NCBI GenBank assembly: GCA_015661935.1
Contig: DQVD01000406.1
Span: 1-8,584 of the forward strand
Origin: Desulfocapsa sulfexigens
GTDB lineage: Bacteria > Desulfobacterota > Desulfobulbia > Desulfobulbales > Desulfocapsaceae
Direction of reading: 5' to 3'
DNA length: 8,584 nt
Made by a program: the position numbers and the translations under genes. Positions 1 through 6,162 of this stretch are shown here, in pieces; the stretch's first letter is position 1; the number at the start of each line of letters is the position of its first letter. The notes under the pieces are model-generated. The model had not been told where the DNA came from and searched no databases. It saw nothing but the letters and a program-made list of their open reading frames with translations.

Positions 1-198
1 GCATTTTTTTTTCACCCTTTTCCTTTTTTGAAAATTATAACAAAATATAGTAAACTCGGATAGCTGGGTCCCGTGTTGTTCTTGTTTGATAATAAAGGTA
101 AGGATGGTGAGGAAGTGTGTCAAGATTCTGGCGAGATATTTGCAGGGAGAGTTTTTGACGAAAAGGAAAATCAGGGAAGAGAAGAAAAAAAGGAGGAT
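1..198. other. Non-coding stretch, no gene recognised
   Basis: This stretch lies beyond the terminator. It is strongly strand-biased: pyrimidine-rich at 1-29 and purine-rich from about 100 to 205 on the plus strand. The open frames crossing it are low-complexity Lys/Arg/Glu-rich or continue antisense into the HesB-like gene, and none resembles a protein I know. No promoter or RNA gene can be supported. Confidence 0.5.
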
Positions 199-237
199 AA
201 AAAAAGTGGTAAATCCCATGGTTGGGATTTACCACTT
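199..237 (-). terminator. Intrinsic terminator of the HesB-like gene
   Basis: A perfect 15-bp inverted repeat (204-218 with 223-237, 4-nt loop) lies 17 nt beyond the stop codon at 255. Read on the minus strand it is followed by a run of T (complement of A199-A205). It is a textbook rho-independent terminator for minus-strand transcription. Confidence 0.88.
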
Positions 238-254
238 GGTAAAGCAGGGAACGA

Positions 255-596
255 TCAGCCGCAGCCGCCTGATTCGCAGGATCCGGAACTGCATCCGCCA
301 CCACCACCAATAGGGTTGGTGGAAGTGATTCCAAAACCTGATCGTGGTCCGGCATCAATAAATTCAACCTTGATGGAACCACAGGTATTCATTAAACCTT
401 CTTCAACCAGAAATGTAAGTTCATCCTGGTCATACACTTTATCGTTATCTTTTGGCTCATCCAGAGCCAGTCCCAATGAAGGGCCAGCTCAGCCACCTTG
501 CATCAAGGCGATACGTAGTGCAGAACTGATATTGTTCTGCTCCAAATATTCCTTGAGCTTCTCAATCGCCTGGTCTGTTACTGTAAAATCAGACAT
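255..596 (-). CDS. HesB/IscA-family selenoprotein (in-frame UGA = Sec36)
   Basis: The frame from ATG at 596 to the stop at 255 gives 113 residues if the single in-frame TGA (489-491, codon 36) is read as selenocysteine. A strong Shine-Dalgarno AGGAGGT (601-607) sits 4 nt before the ATG. The N-terminus MSDFTVTDQAIEKLKEYLEQ runs into RIALMQGG-Sec-AGPSLGLALDEPKDND. Similarity to A-type Fe-S carriers is unbroken across the UGA, and Sec falls where IscA/ErpA/HesB proteins have the first conserved cysteine (GGC[SA]G). The second conserved Cys is probably C72 (NTCGSIKVEF). The usual C-terminal CGCG is replaced by five Gly and then C102, C107 and C112. Known: HesB-like selenoproteins occur in deltaproteobacteria. 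Inferred: an Fe-S carrier or redox role. An alternative TTG start at 476 would leave only 73 residues lacking the N-terminal half. The sel genes are outside the window. Confidence 0.9.
453..491 (-). promoter_or_regulatory. UGA-Sec codon plus SECIS-like hairpin
   Basis: Just downstream of the UGA (489-491) on the coding strand is a stem GGCTC/GAGCC, extended by a U-A pair, with a five-base loop TGGAT (454-468, with 453/469). The loop lies 26-30 nt after the UGA and has G as its second base. This fits the general bacterial SECIS layout of an apical loop some 16-37 nt from the UGA with an early G. A competing stem directly after the UGA (466-488, loop TTCATT) overlaps it, so the exact fold is uncertain. 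Confidence 0.6.
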
Positions 597-650
597 GAAA
601 ACCTCCTGTAAAAGTAAAAAAGTAAAAAAAATTGATTTGTTTGCTGTATA

Positions 651-681
651 TTAATATTCGTTAATGTAACGGATATATTAA
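651..681. promoter_or_regulatory. Dyad upstream of the HesB-like gene (possible operator)
   Basis: CGTTA-ATG-TAACG (659-671) is a perfect 5-bp dyad with a 3-base centre. It is flanked by a second, outer inverted pair TTAATAT (651-657) and ATATTAA (675-681). It lies 55-85 nt before the HesB-like start, where that gene's promoter should be. A regulator binding site is plausible, but no regulator is identified. Confidence 0.3.
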
Positions 682-793
682 TTGACTCTTTGTAACATAT
701 GTGAAAATGATACCACACAACAATAATAATTCATCAAGAGATGTCAATCTCTGTTTGTGAAAATCATTATCAGAGAGCGTGATCCCACGTGTG

Positions 794-834
794 TGATCAA
801 TACTTTAGTATGATCAGAAAAAACATTTTATAAT
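794..834 (+). promoter_or_regulatory. Candidate promoter/operator of the pfk operon
   Basis: A perfect TATAAT (829-834) would place the transcript start near 841, about 60 nt before the pfk ATG. No good -35 box lies 16-18 nt upstream. Instead that place is covered by an imperfect palindrome built on TGATCA...TGATCA (794-816, one bulged A, stem also TACT/AGTA). GTGATC also occurs at 779-784, 793-798 and 854-859. The arrangement suggests regulator-dependent control, inferred from sequence only. Confidence 0.4.
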
Positions 835-901
835 AATATCTCATGTTTACTGTGTGATCTTTGCATGTTCTATCAAAAAAGTGAAGGAAAAAGGTTTCTT
901 T

Positions 902-1987
902 ATGAAAAAAATAGTGATTTCCACAGGAGGCGGTGACGCCCCTGGTTTGAATGCTGTGATTTATGCGGTTGTTCGTTCCTGTTATAGAAGGGGCTGGGAA
1001 GTGTATGGAAGTAAAAGTGGTTATAAAGGGCTTCTTGACATGGACGAACTCCTTCGGTTGGAAATTGCCGATGTGGATGAGATCTATTCCATGGGGGGGA
1101 CTGTTATTGGTTCTACCAATAAGGGGGATCCCTTCAATATGCCAGTGAAAAATTTGGCTGGTGAAACTCAGGTTGTTGATGTTTCTGATAGAATAGTACA
1201 AAATTTTACAAGGATGGGTTTTGATTGCCATATAGCCATAGGTGGTGATGGCAGTCTGGAAATCGCCAGGAAGTTTGCCGATAAAGGGATGCCTGTAATC
1301 GGGGTTCCAAAAACAATTGATAATGATCTTGAAGCCACTGATCGAACCTTTGGTTTTGATACTGCAGTCGCTACTGCCACAGAAGCATTGGATAAACTTC
1401 ACTCAACAGCAAAATCCCATGATCGGGTTATGGTGGTTGAGGTAATGGGACGTGATGCCGGTTGGATTGCGTTGTATTCCGGTATTTCCGGTGGGGCAGA
1501 TGTTATTTTGATGCCAGAGATTCCCTTTGATATGGATAAAGTTTGTGGAAAGATAATGGACAATGCACTCCATGAAAAGGATTATGCAATTGTGGTGGTG
1601 GCAGAGGGGGCAACCGCTATGGGGGGGGAAGTAATAAGTAAAGGTAGGGGTGAAATAGGCCGTAGTGAGGTGCTCCTTGGTGGCATTGGAGAATGGGTGG
1701 CATCAGAAATTAGACAGAGAACAGAGAAGGATACAAGGTCGCTGGTGCTTGGACATTTGCAACGGGGCGGTTCACCCACTACGTTTGATCGTTTACTTGC
1801 CATGCGTTTTGGGGCGGCAGCTGTTCGTCTGGTTGAGAAGGGAATCTTTGGTCATATGGTAGCCCTGGCATCTTCTCAAATGACTTCTGTCCCTCTTGAG
1901 GATGCTGTGAAATCGAGAAAAAAAGTCAATATGCAAAGCGATAAAGTGCTTACTGCCAGGGACATAGGAATTTGTCTGGGGGATTGA
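902..1987 (+). CDS. pfkA: 6-phosphofructokinase (PfkA family)
   Basis: This cytoplasmic enzyme phosphorylates fructose 6-phosphate to fructose 1,6-bisphosphate. It has 361 residues, slightly longer than the ~320-residue E. coli PfkA. Motifs in order are GGGDAPGLN (9-17) for nucleotide binding, GGDGS (114-118), PKTIDND (136-142) with D140 matching the E. coli catalytic Asp127, VVEVMGR (178-184) and GHLQRGGSP (284-292). Gly in GGDGS, rather than the Asp of PPi enzymes, predicts ATP as donor. Lys137 replaces the Gly of E. coli PGTIDND; this G/K combination is known in ATP-dependent actinobacterial-type PFKs, so donor choice is predicted, not proven. The start at 902 was chosen because MKKIVISTGGG is the normal N-terminus and an AAGGAAAAAGG stretch precedes it; a GTG start at 854 would add 16 atypical residues. 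It shares an operon with the glycosylase gene 8 nt downstream. Confidence 0.93.
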   Translation: MKKIVISTGGGDAPGLNAVIYAVVRSCYRRGWEVYGSKSGYKGLLDMDELLRLEIADVDEIYSMGGTVIGSTNKGDPFNMPVKNLAGETQVVDVSDRIVQNFTRMGFDCHIAIGGDGSLEIARKFADKGMPVIGVPKTIDNDLEATDRTFGFDTAVATATEALDKLHSTAKSHDRVMVVEVMGRDAGWIALYSGISGGADVILMPEIPFDMDKVCGKIMDNALHEKDYAIVVVAEGATAMGGEVISKGRGEIGRSEVLLGGIGEWVASEIRQRTEKDTRSLVLGHLQRGGSPTTFDRLLAMRFGAAAVRLVEKGIFGHMVALASSQMTSVPLEDAVKSRKKVNMQSDKVLTARDIGICLGD

Positions 1988-1995
1988 GAAGAAGA

Positions 1996-2655
1996 ATGCA
2001 ACAAGAAAACAGTAATCTTTTTCTGCGAGTCTATGACAGATTATTTGCTCACTATGGCCCACAAAACTGGTGGCCTGGAGAAACTGATCTTGAAGTAATG
2101 GTTGGAGCTGTTTTGACCCAAAATACTAATTGGACAAATGTGGAAAAGGCCATTGCTAATCTTAAAAATGGAGGCCAGCTTTCTTTTCCCAGTCTCCATA
2201 AAATGAGCGCAGAAGTTCTTGCAGAGTATATTCGACCGGCAGGATATTATAATATCAAAGCTCGCAGGCTAAAAAACCTGTTCCAGATGATCGTGGATGA
2301 ATATGAAGGGGAACTTTCCTTTCTTTTTGAGGACGGTCTGGATGAATCCCGGGCAAACCTGTTGCGAGTGAAAGGAGTGGGCCCGGAAACTGCGGATGCA
2401 ATTCTTCTGTATGCTGCAAAAAAACCGATTTTTGTCATCGATACATATACCCATCGTGTTTTTTCCCGTCATGGGCTCGTAGAAGAAGATACGGATTATT
2501 ACAGTTTACAGCAGGAGTTTCTGGATAGTTTACCTGAAGAAGTATCACTCTTTAATGAGTACCATGCACTGATCGTTGCTGTGGCAAAGGAATTTTGTAA
2601 AAAGAAAAAACCCCGCTGCAGCAATTGTCCGCTGCAACGGGTAGAGGAAAACTAG
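1996..2655 (+). CDS. Endonuclease III-like HhH-GPD DNA glycosylase (COG2231/MagIII-like)
   Basis: This 219-residue protein resembles base-excision DNA glycosylases of the endonuclease III superfamily. NWWPGETDLEVMVGAVLTQN (24-43) is typical of the COG2231/MagIII branch. The helix-hairpin-helix VKGVGPETADAILLYA (125-140) is followed by FVIDTYTHRVF (146-156), where D149 is the catalytic Asp. The Nth catalytic Lys is replaced by E131, as in the MagIII pattern, so it should be a monofunctional glycosylase (perhaps for alkylated bases) without lyase activity. The C-terminus has C201-X6-C208-X2-C211 but Glu at 217 where the fourth [4Fe-4S] cysteine belongs. ATG at 1996 is preferred; in-frame TTG codons at 1972 and 1984 overlap the end of pfk. 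The 8-nt gap after pfk implies one transcript. Substrate is unproven. Confidence 0.85.
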   Translation: MQQENSNLFLRVYDRLFAHYGPQNWWPGETDLEVMVGAVLTQNTNWTNVEKAIANLKNGGQLSFPSLHKMSAEVLAEYIRPAGYYNIKARRLKNLFQMIVDEYEGELSFLFEDGLDESRANLLRVKGVGPETADAILLYAAKKPIFVIDTYTHRVFSRHGLVEEDTDYYSLQQEFLDSLPEEVSLFNEYHALIVAVAKEFCKKKKPRCSNCPLQRVEEN

Positions 2656-2663
2656 CCTGAACA

Positions 2664-2875
2664 GACAGGCCTTGAGGGGAAGAATTGTTAAATATTCGAC
2701 CATGGGGCACGGGAGTCTACGCTTACCCTGGGAGCGTGTCTGAGAACAGGTACATTTAATTAACAAAACCTACCGGCCTAACCATCAATAGAGTCTGTAG
2801 CGTTGCGAGGGGAACATTTCGAACATATGTTCCCGACAAAAAAACAAATGTTCATACGATTCTCCTGTCTTTTTT
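2664..2875 (+). ncRNA. Possible structured RNA after the glycosylase gene
   Basis: No protein is evident here, yet the plus strand can pair end to end. GACAGG (2664-2669) and AGAAT (2681-2685), with an 11-nt bulge between, complement ATTCTCCTGTC (2859-2869), which is followed at once by six T (2870-2875) as in an intrinsic terminator. Inside are a hairpin ACGCT/AGCGT (2719-2737) and an 8-bp hairpin GGGAACAT/ATGTTCCC (2810-2834). The size and the late hairpin recall 6S RNA, but I recognise no conserved 6S sequence. It could equally be a structured 3' UTR. No good own promoter is seen. Confidence is low. Confidence 0.3.
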
Positions 2876-2906
2876 GTCTTTCACTTCAAGGAAGGACCGA
2901 ATTGAG

Positions 2907-2942
2907 TGCCCCCTAACGTCAATAATTGATGTTAAGGGGGCA
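2907..2942. terminator. Long hairpin between convergent genes
   Basis: TGCCCCCTAACGTCAAT (2907-2923) pairs with the matching arm at 2925-2942, with one bulge and one G-T pair. This gives a very stable stem with a very short loop. It lies between the convergent glycosylase and cytochrome genes, about 75 nt past the cytochrome stop. Neither side has a T-tract, so a classic intrinsic terminator is not shown; transcript-end protection or bidirectional stopping is possible. Confidence 0.45.
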
Positions 2943-3015
2943 TTGAACATGATGAATGTTAGCGTGAGGTTTGTTTTTGATTGTAATACTGTTTTGAGGC
3001 CATATTTGAGAGCCT

Positions 3016-6000
3016 TTACTGCATTTCTAGCATTATGATGTCACTATTTCCGGTTCGTCCCGATTCAAACAGCAGTGTCCCGCCATCCGGGCTCCACTGA
3101 GGATACATATCTGATCCTCCTGTTGTGAGACGAGTGAGCTGCAACGCATCAATATTATATAACCAGAGTGTTGCAGCATAGGATGTATCCCATGCCCAGA
3201 AAGCAATTGTTTTGCCATCTGGTGAAAAGACTGGGCCACGATCGCCCAGTGTGCAATTTTGCGAAAGGATTGTATTGTTTTTCGTAATGGCCTTGTTTGC
3301 TGTAAGGCTAAGATCTGAAATCATGGCAACATACGAAACACGATCTTCACCCGATGCATCACTTATCACTTCAGCGGTATAGGTAATCTGCGTACCATCT
3401 GGGCTCCATGCGTTCATCTGCACAGATTCCGGCCCATTCCATGTGAAAACTGTTGGGTCTTCATAACCGTTCTCAAAGGTCATAAAGTTTTGTCTGGTTA
3501 GATTGTAATTTCCGATAACTGGTGCAACTTTGTATGCAAGGGTTTTTCCGTCCGGGCTCCATAAAGGATTGGACTCCATCTGCGGATCACTGCTAAGACG
3601 AATTTTCCCGCTGCCATCAGTTTTAATCAGCCAGATATCCCAGTTTCCTCCTGTGACAGCTCCATATGCAATAAGGTCGTTAACTGGATGATGGGTTGGA
3701 CGATCAAGCATTTCTTTACTTTCCACCAGAGTCTTTAGTTTGCTACTTTTTATACTAACTTGTTTGATTGCATGCATCCCGGTTGCGGCATTGTAAGACC
3801 AGAAAACCAGCTTTTCACCTTTGATGTCCCAGTCAGGCCATGCGGCAACTGCAGGGCCGTAAGTAAGTTGTCGCTGATTTGAACCATCTTTGTCCATGAT
3901 CCAGATCTGGTCACTGCCGCTACGATCTGAAACAAAGGCAATTCTCTGTCCATCGGGACTATACCTAGGATCAACATTTCGGCCTGTATCTCTTGTCAGT
4001 TGGGTGAAGTCACTACTATCTGCCCATGCCTGTTTAATATCAAATTGGACAGCAACAGGGATCATGGAATCTCCAGGCACTCTTGGATAATCCAGACGAT
4101 GACATTCATAGCAGGAAGGAATGGAGTCAATGGGTGTAATCACACGGGTGGGGAGGGTAAGGCGAGGTGGAAAAGTAAAGTGCAGTCCTTTGATATCCAA
4201 ATTATAGTTATTTTGGTGAATCACTCCCTGCCAGTCAACCTCGTAGCTGACGCCATCAGGACCTGGCATTCCGTTAGCCAGAATCATTCTTTTATATTCG
4301 TCATCGACAGATGGAAGTTCCCGGTTGCTGGAACAGCGTGGACTTGATCCAAATCGGCCACGAAAACCATCAATATTTGAGGCCTGTTTCACCCCTGTAG
4401 ATAAATCATGTTCAACTTCTTTATGCACATTGGCAACAGGGGCAATGTTGGCATCACGCCCATGGATAAAATCCTGATCCCAAACAATGGTTTGATAGGC
4501 TTTGTTCAGTTGCAATGCACGCTCTGCTGATGGATCAAGAAGGACTGTAATATCCTCGTGGAGCAGATCCAGCATGTCCAGTTTCACCGAGCCGTCCGGG
4601 GTGTAAAATTTATTGACAACTTCCAGATTATCGCGGAATTCATTCCCGGATTTATTGTACATCAGGTAGTAAGAATATTCGTAGTAAACACCTGCATCCC
4701 GAATCTTGATCTTTGGTTCGCTTAGGCCTTTTAAGCCCTTCTGACTCCAATGATACCATCCATTTTGATGGTGATTAGAATCGATTTTACGGGGAAATGA
4801 AAATACCGAATCAGTGGTCACCCCAGTGCCTCCATGGCAGCCGATGCAAAAAACGGTCTCTTCAAAACTCTGCGGCCTGAGATCTCCTCCTGCATCTTCA
4901 ATAAAACCCTGAAGTAACCATCCATCGTCGTTATTAAGACCCTGTTCCGAGTTACCGATAAATTGCCGTGTTCGATCCGGGAAGTCTTCTTTTTCCTTGA
5001 TTTCACTGAGTGCCGAGTTTTCAAGATCAGCATAGGACTGCCAACTGCGTTTTTTCATATAGCGCAGTTCTTTCATGCGGGGGGCGATGGAAACAGAACC
5101 TTGGTCATTAACATCTATATAACGGACACTATGGAGAAATTCTGTGCCCTCAGGGAAAAGTCCGGCTGCGAGATGTACTGTGCCCTGTTGTTGATCTACC
5201 CCTGCCTGTCCGACATAAGACATGTGTTTGTTTTTCAATGGATTCCAATCAAAAGCAATCAGGTTTGTCAGCCCAAGTATTCCGTCTTTATTGAGGTCAA
5301 CACCAAACCTGTTCTCGTCAATTTCTTCAATAGCAACATCACGCCTGTTGATAATTGCCTCAACAATTGCAAGGTTGACTTTGTAAACAGTGAGATCAAA
5401 CTTACCCTTGTCATCAAGCCGAAAATTCACTGCCAGGCGAATAAGAACATCATCCGTGGAGCCATTGGTTGGCCAGAATGTTCCTGGAAAAGGATAATAT
5501 GCAAAGGCTCTCCAGCCGGTATAATTATCTTCCGGGTCGTGATCAAAGCCTTTATCATCAAAGTTGAAGTAACAATCCGGGGTATAGCCGTCCCATCTGC
5601 CATTTTCGTTAACGTCCCAGGAGGAGGGAACTTCTCGCATACGATTACTTATAATGATATTACCTTGCTCATCCAGATAGTTACTTGTTCGTACATATTC
5701 AAGAATTGCCTGGTCGGATATTTTCTGTATACGCCCGGAGCGATCCTCGAACAGATTGATCCATGGATTTTGCAAACCAGCTTCCGGGAACGAATATTCA
5801 AGCTGCAAATCCCAGTCATTAATATAATTAGGCTCAATGGATTTCGTGTGGCAGGCGTAACAGGGGTTATACACCTTCTTCTGCTCATCTTCGGTTTTTG
5901 TGTAGCACTGGGAAGGGATGTAGGCCGTTTCGTTGAGGAGGACACTGCTCTTTAAATCAACTTGAATGCCTTGTTGTTCTTGTCCCTGGCTTTGCTGTGC

Positions 6001-6051
6001 GAGTAGAACAAGTGCTGCAATAGTTGTTATCTTCCATGTTAGTTTTGTCAT
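3016..6051 (-). CDS. Exported triheme cytochrome c with TolB/PD40-type beta-propeller
   Basis: This 1011-residue protein starts with a Sec signal peptide (MTKLTWKITTIAALVLLAQQ), cleaved near residues 20-23. Three heme c sites are visible: CYACH (64-68), CIGCH (402-406) and CYECH (647-651). Acidic loops like EF-hand/dockerin calcium sites occur at 146-154 (DVNENGRWD) and 252-257 (DLNKDG), with a looser one at 313-318. The C-terminal third (about 685-1011) carries PD40/TolB propeller repeats: YSPDGQRIAF, WSPDGKTLAY, WSPDGTQITY, FSPDGKTIAF and WSPDGGTLLF. A periplasmic or surface electron-transfer or sensing role is inferred; partner and substrate are unknown. The ATG at 6051 was chosen for the signal peptide and a GGGAG site (6058-6062); the frame is open to 6105 but those residues do not fit a secreted N-terminus. 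It lies downstream of the PhoX-like gene on the same strand. Confidence 0.85.
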   Translation of the reverse strand: MTKLTWKITTIAALVLLAQQSQGQEQQGIQVDLKSSVLLNETAYIPSQCYTKTEDEQKKVYNPCYACHTKSIEPNYINDWDLQLEYSFPEAGLQNPWINLFEDRSGRIQKISDQAILEYVRTSNYLDEQGNIIISNRMREVPSSWDVNENGRWDGYTPDCYFNFDDKGFDHDPEDNYTGWRAFAYYPFPGTFWPTNGSTDDVLIRLAVNFRLDDKGKFDLTVYKVNLAIVEAIINRRDVAIEEIDENRFGVDLNKDGILGLTNLIAFDWNPLKNKHMSYVGQAGVDQQQGTVHLAAGLFPEGTEFLHSVRYIDVNDQGSVSIAPRMKELRYMKKRSWQSYADLENSALSEIKEKEDFPDRTRQFIGNSEQGLNNDDGWLLQGFIEDAGGDLRPQSFEETVFCIGCHGGTGVTTDSVFSFPRKIDSNHHQNGWYHWSQKGLKGLSEPKIKIRDAGVYYEYSYYLMYNKSGNEFRDNLEVVNKFYTPDGSVKLDMLDLLHEDITVLLDPSAERALQLNKAYQTIVWDQDFIHGRDANIAPVANVHKEVEHDLSTGVKQASNIDGFRGRFGSSPRCSSNRELPSVDDEYKRMILANGMPGPDGVSYEVDWQGVIHQNNYNLDIKGLHFTFPPRLTLPTRVITPIDSIPSCYECHRLDYPRVPGDSMIPVAVQFDIKQAWADSSDFTQLTRDTGRNVDPRYSPDGQRIAFVSDRSGSDQIWIMDKDGSNQRQLTYGPAVAAWPDWDIKGEKLVFWSYNAATGMHAIKQVSIKSSKLKTLVESKEMLDRPTHHPVNDLIAYGAVTGGNWDIWLIKTDGSGKIRLSSDPQMESNPLWSPDGKTLAYKVAPVIGNYNLTRQNFMTFENGYEDPTVFTWNGPESVQMNAWSPDGTQITYTAEVISDASGEDRVSYVAMISDLSLTANKAITKNNTILSQNCTLGDRGPVFSPDGKTIAFWAWDTSYAATLWLYNIDALQLTRLTTGGSDMYPQWSPDGGTLLFESGRTGNSDIIMLEMQ

Positions 6052-6102
6052 GAAAATCTCCCTGATTATTTGTTGCGCTAGTGGTGTAAAATAACCTGAA
6101 AT

Positions 6103-6138
6103 CACAAATGGGCAGACCGAATGGCCTGCCCATTTGTG
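6103..6138 (-). other. Intercistronic hairpin between PhoX-like and cytochrome genes
   Basis: A 13-bp inverted repeat (6103-6115 with 6126-6138, arms CACAAATGGGCAG/CTGCCCATTTGTG, 10-nt loop) lies 25 nt after the PhoX-like stop and about 50 nt before the cytochrome start. On the minus strand it is followed only by a broken T-rich stretch (GATTTCAGGTTATTTT). It may be a leaky terminator or mRNA-stabilising stem that sets different levels of the two genes. Confidence 0.6.
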
Positions 6139-6162
6139 GTACTTGCTGCTGAATTGCTGCTG

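Noticed and set aside
35..382. Minus-strand open frame of 115 codons
   Set aside because: It overlaps the HesB-like gene and its terminator in another frame, and its low-complexity Pro/Phe/Tyr-rich sequence matches nothing known.
73..654. Plus-strand open frame of 193 codons
   Set aside because: It runs antisense through the whole HesB-like gene, crosses the terminator hairpin and has no family resemblance.
682..713. Plus-strand TTGACT with an AATGAT-like -10 as the pfk promoter
   Set aside because: It would leave a leader of almost 190 nt, and the perfect TATAAT at 829-834 is better placed; kept only as a weaker alternative.
2655..2670. GCCTG/CAGGC hairpin directly after the glycosylase stop as a terminator
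   Set aside because: The stem is only 5 bp with a 6-nt loop and no following T-tract.
2545..2766. Minus-strand open frame of 73 codons after the glycosylase
   Set aside because: It is antisense to the end of the glycosylase, has no ribosome binding site of note and no recognisable domain.
2700..2775. Possible tRNA in the gap after the glycosylase
   Set aside because: No T-arm consensus, anticodon stem or acceptor pairing can be assembled.
4963..5955. Plus-strand open frame of 330 codons
   Set aside because: It lies wholly antisense to the cytochrome gene, whose heme motifs, signal peptide and propeller repeats establish the coding strand.
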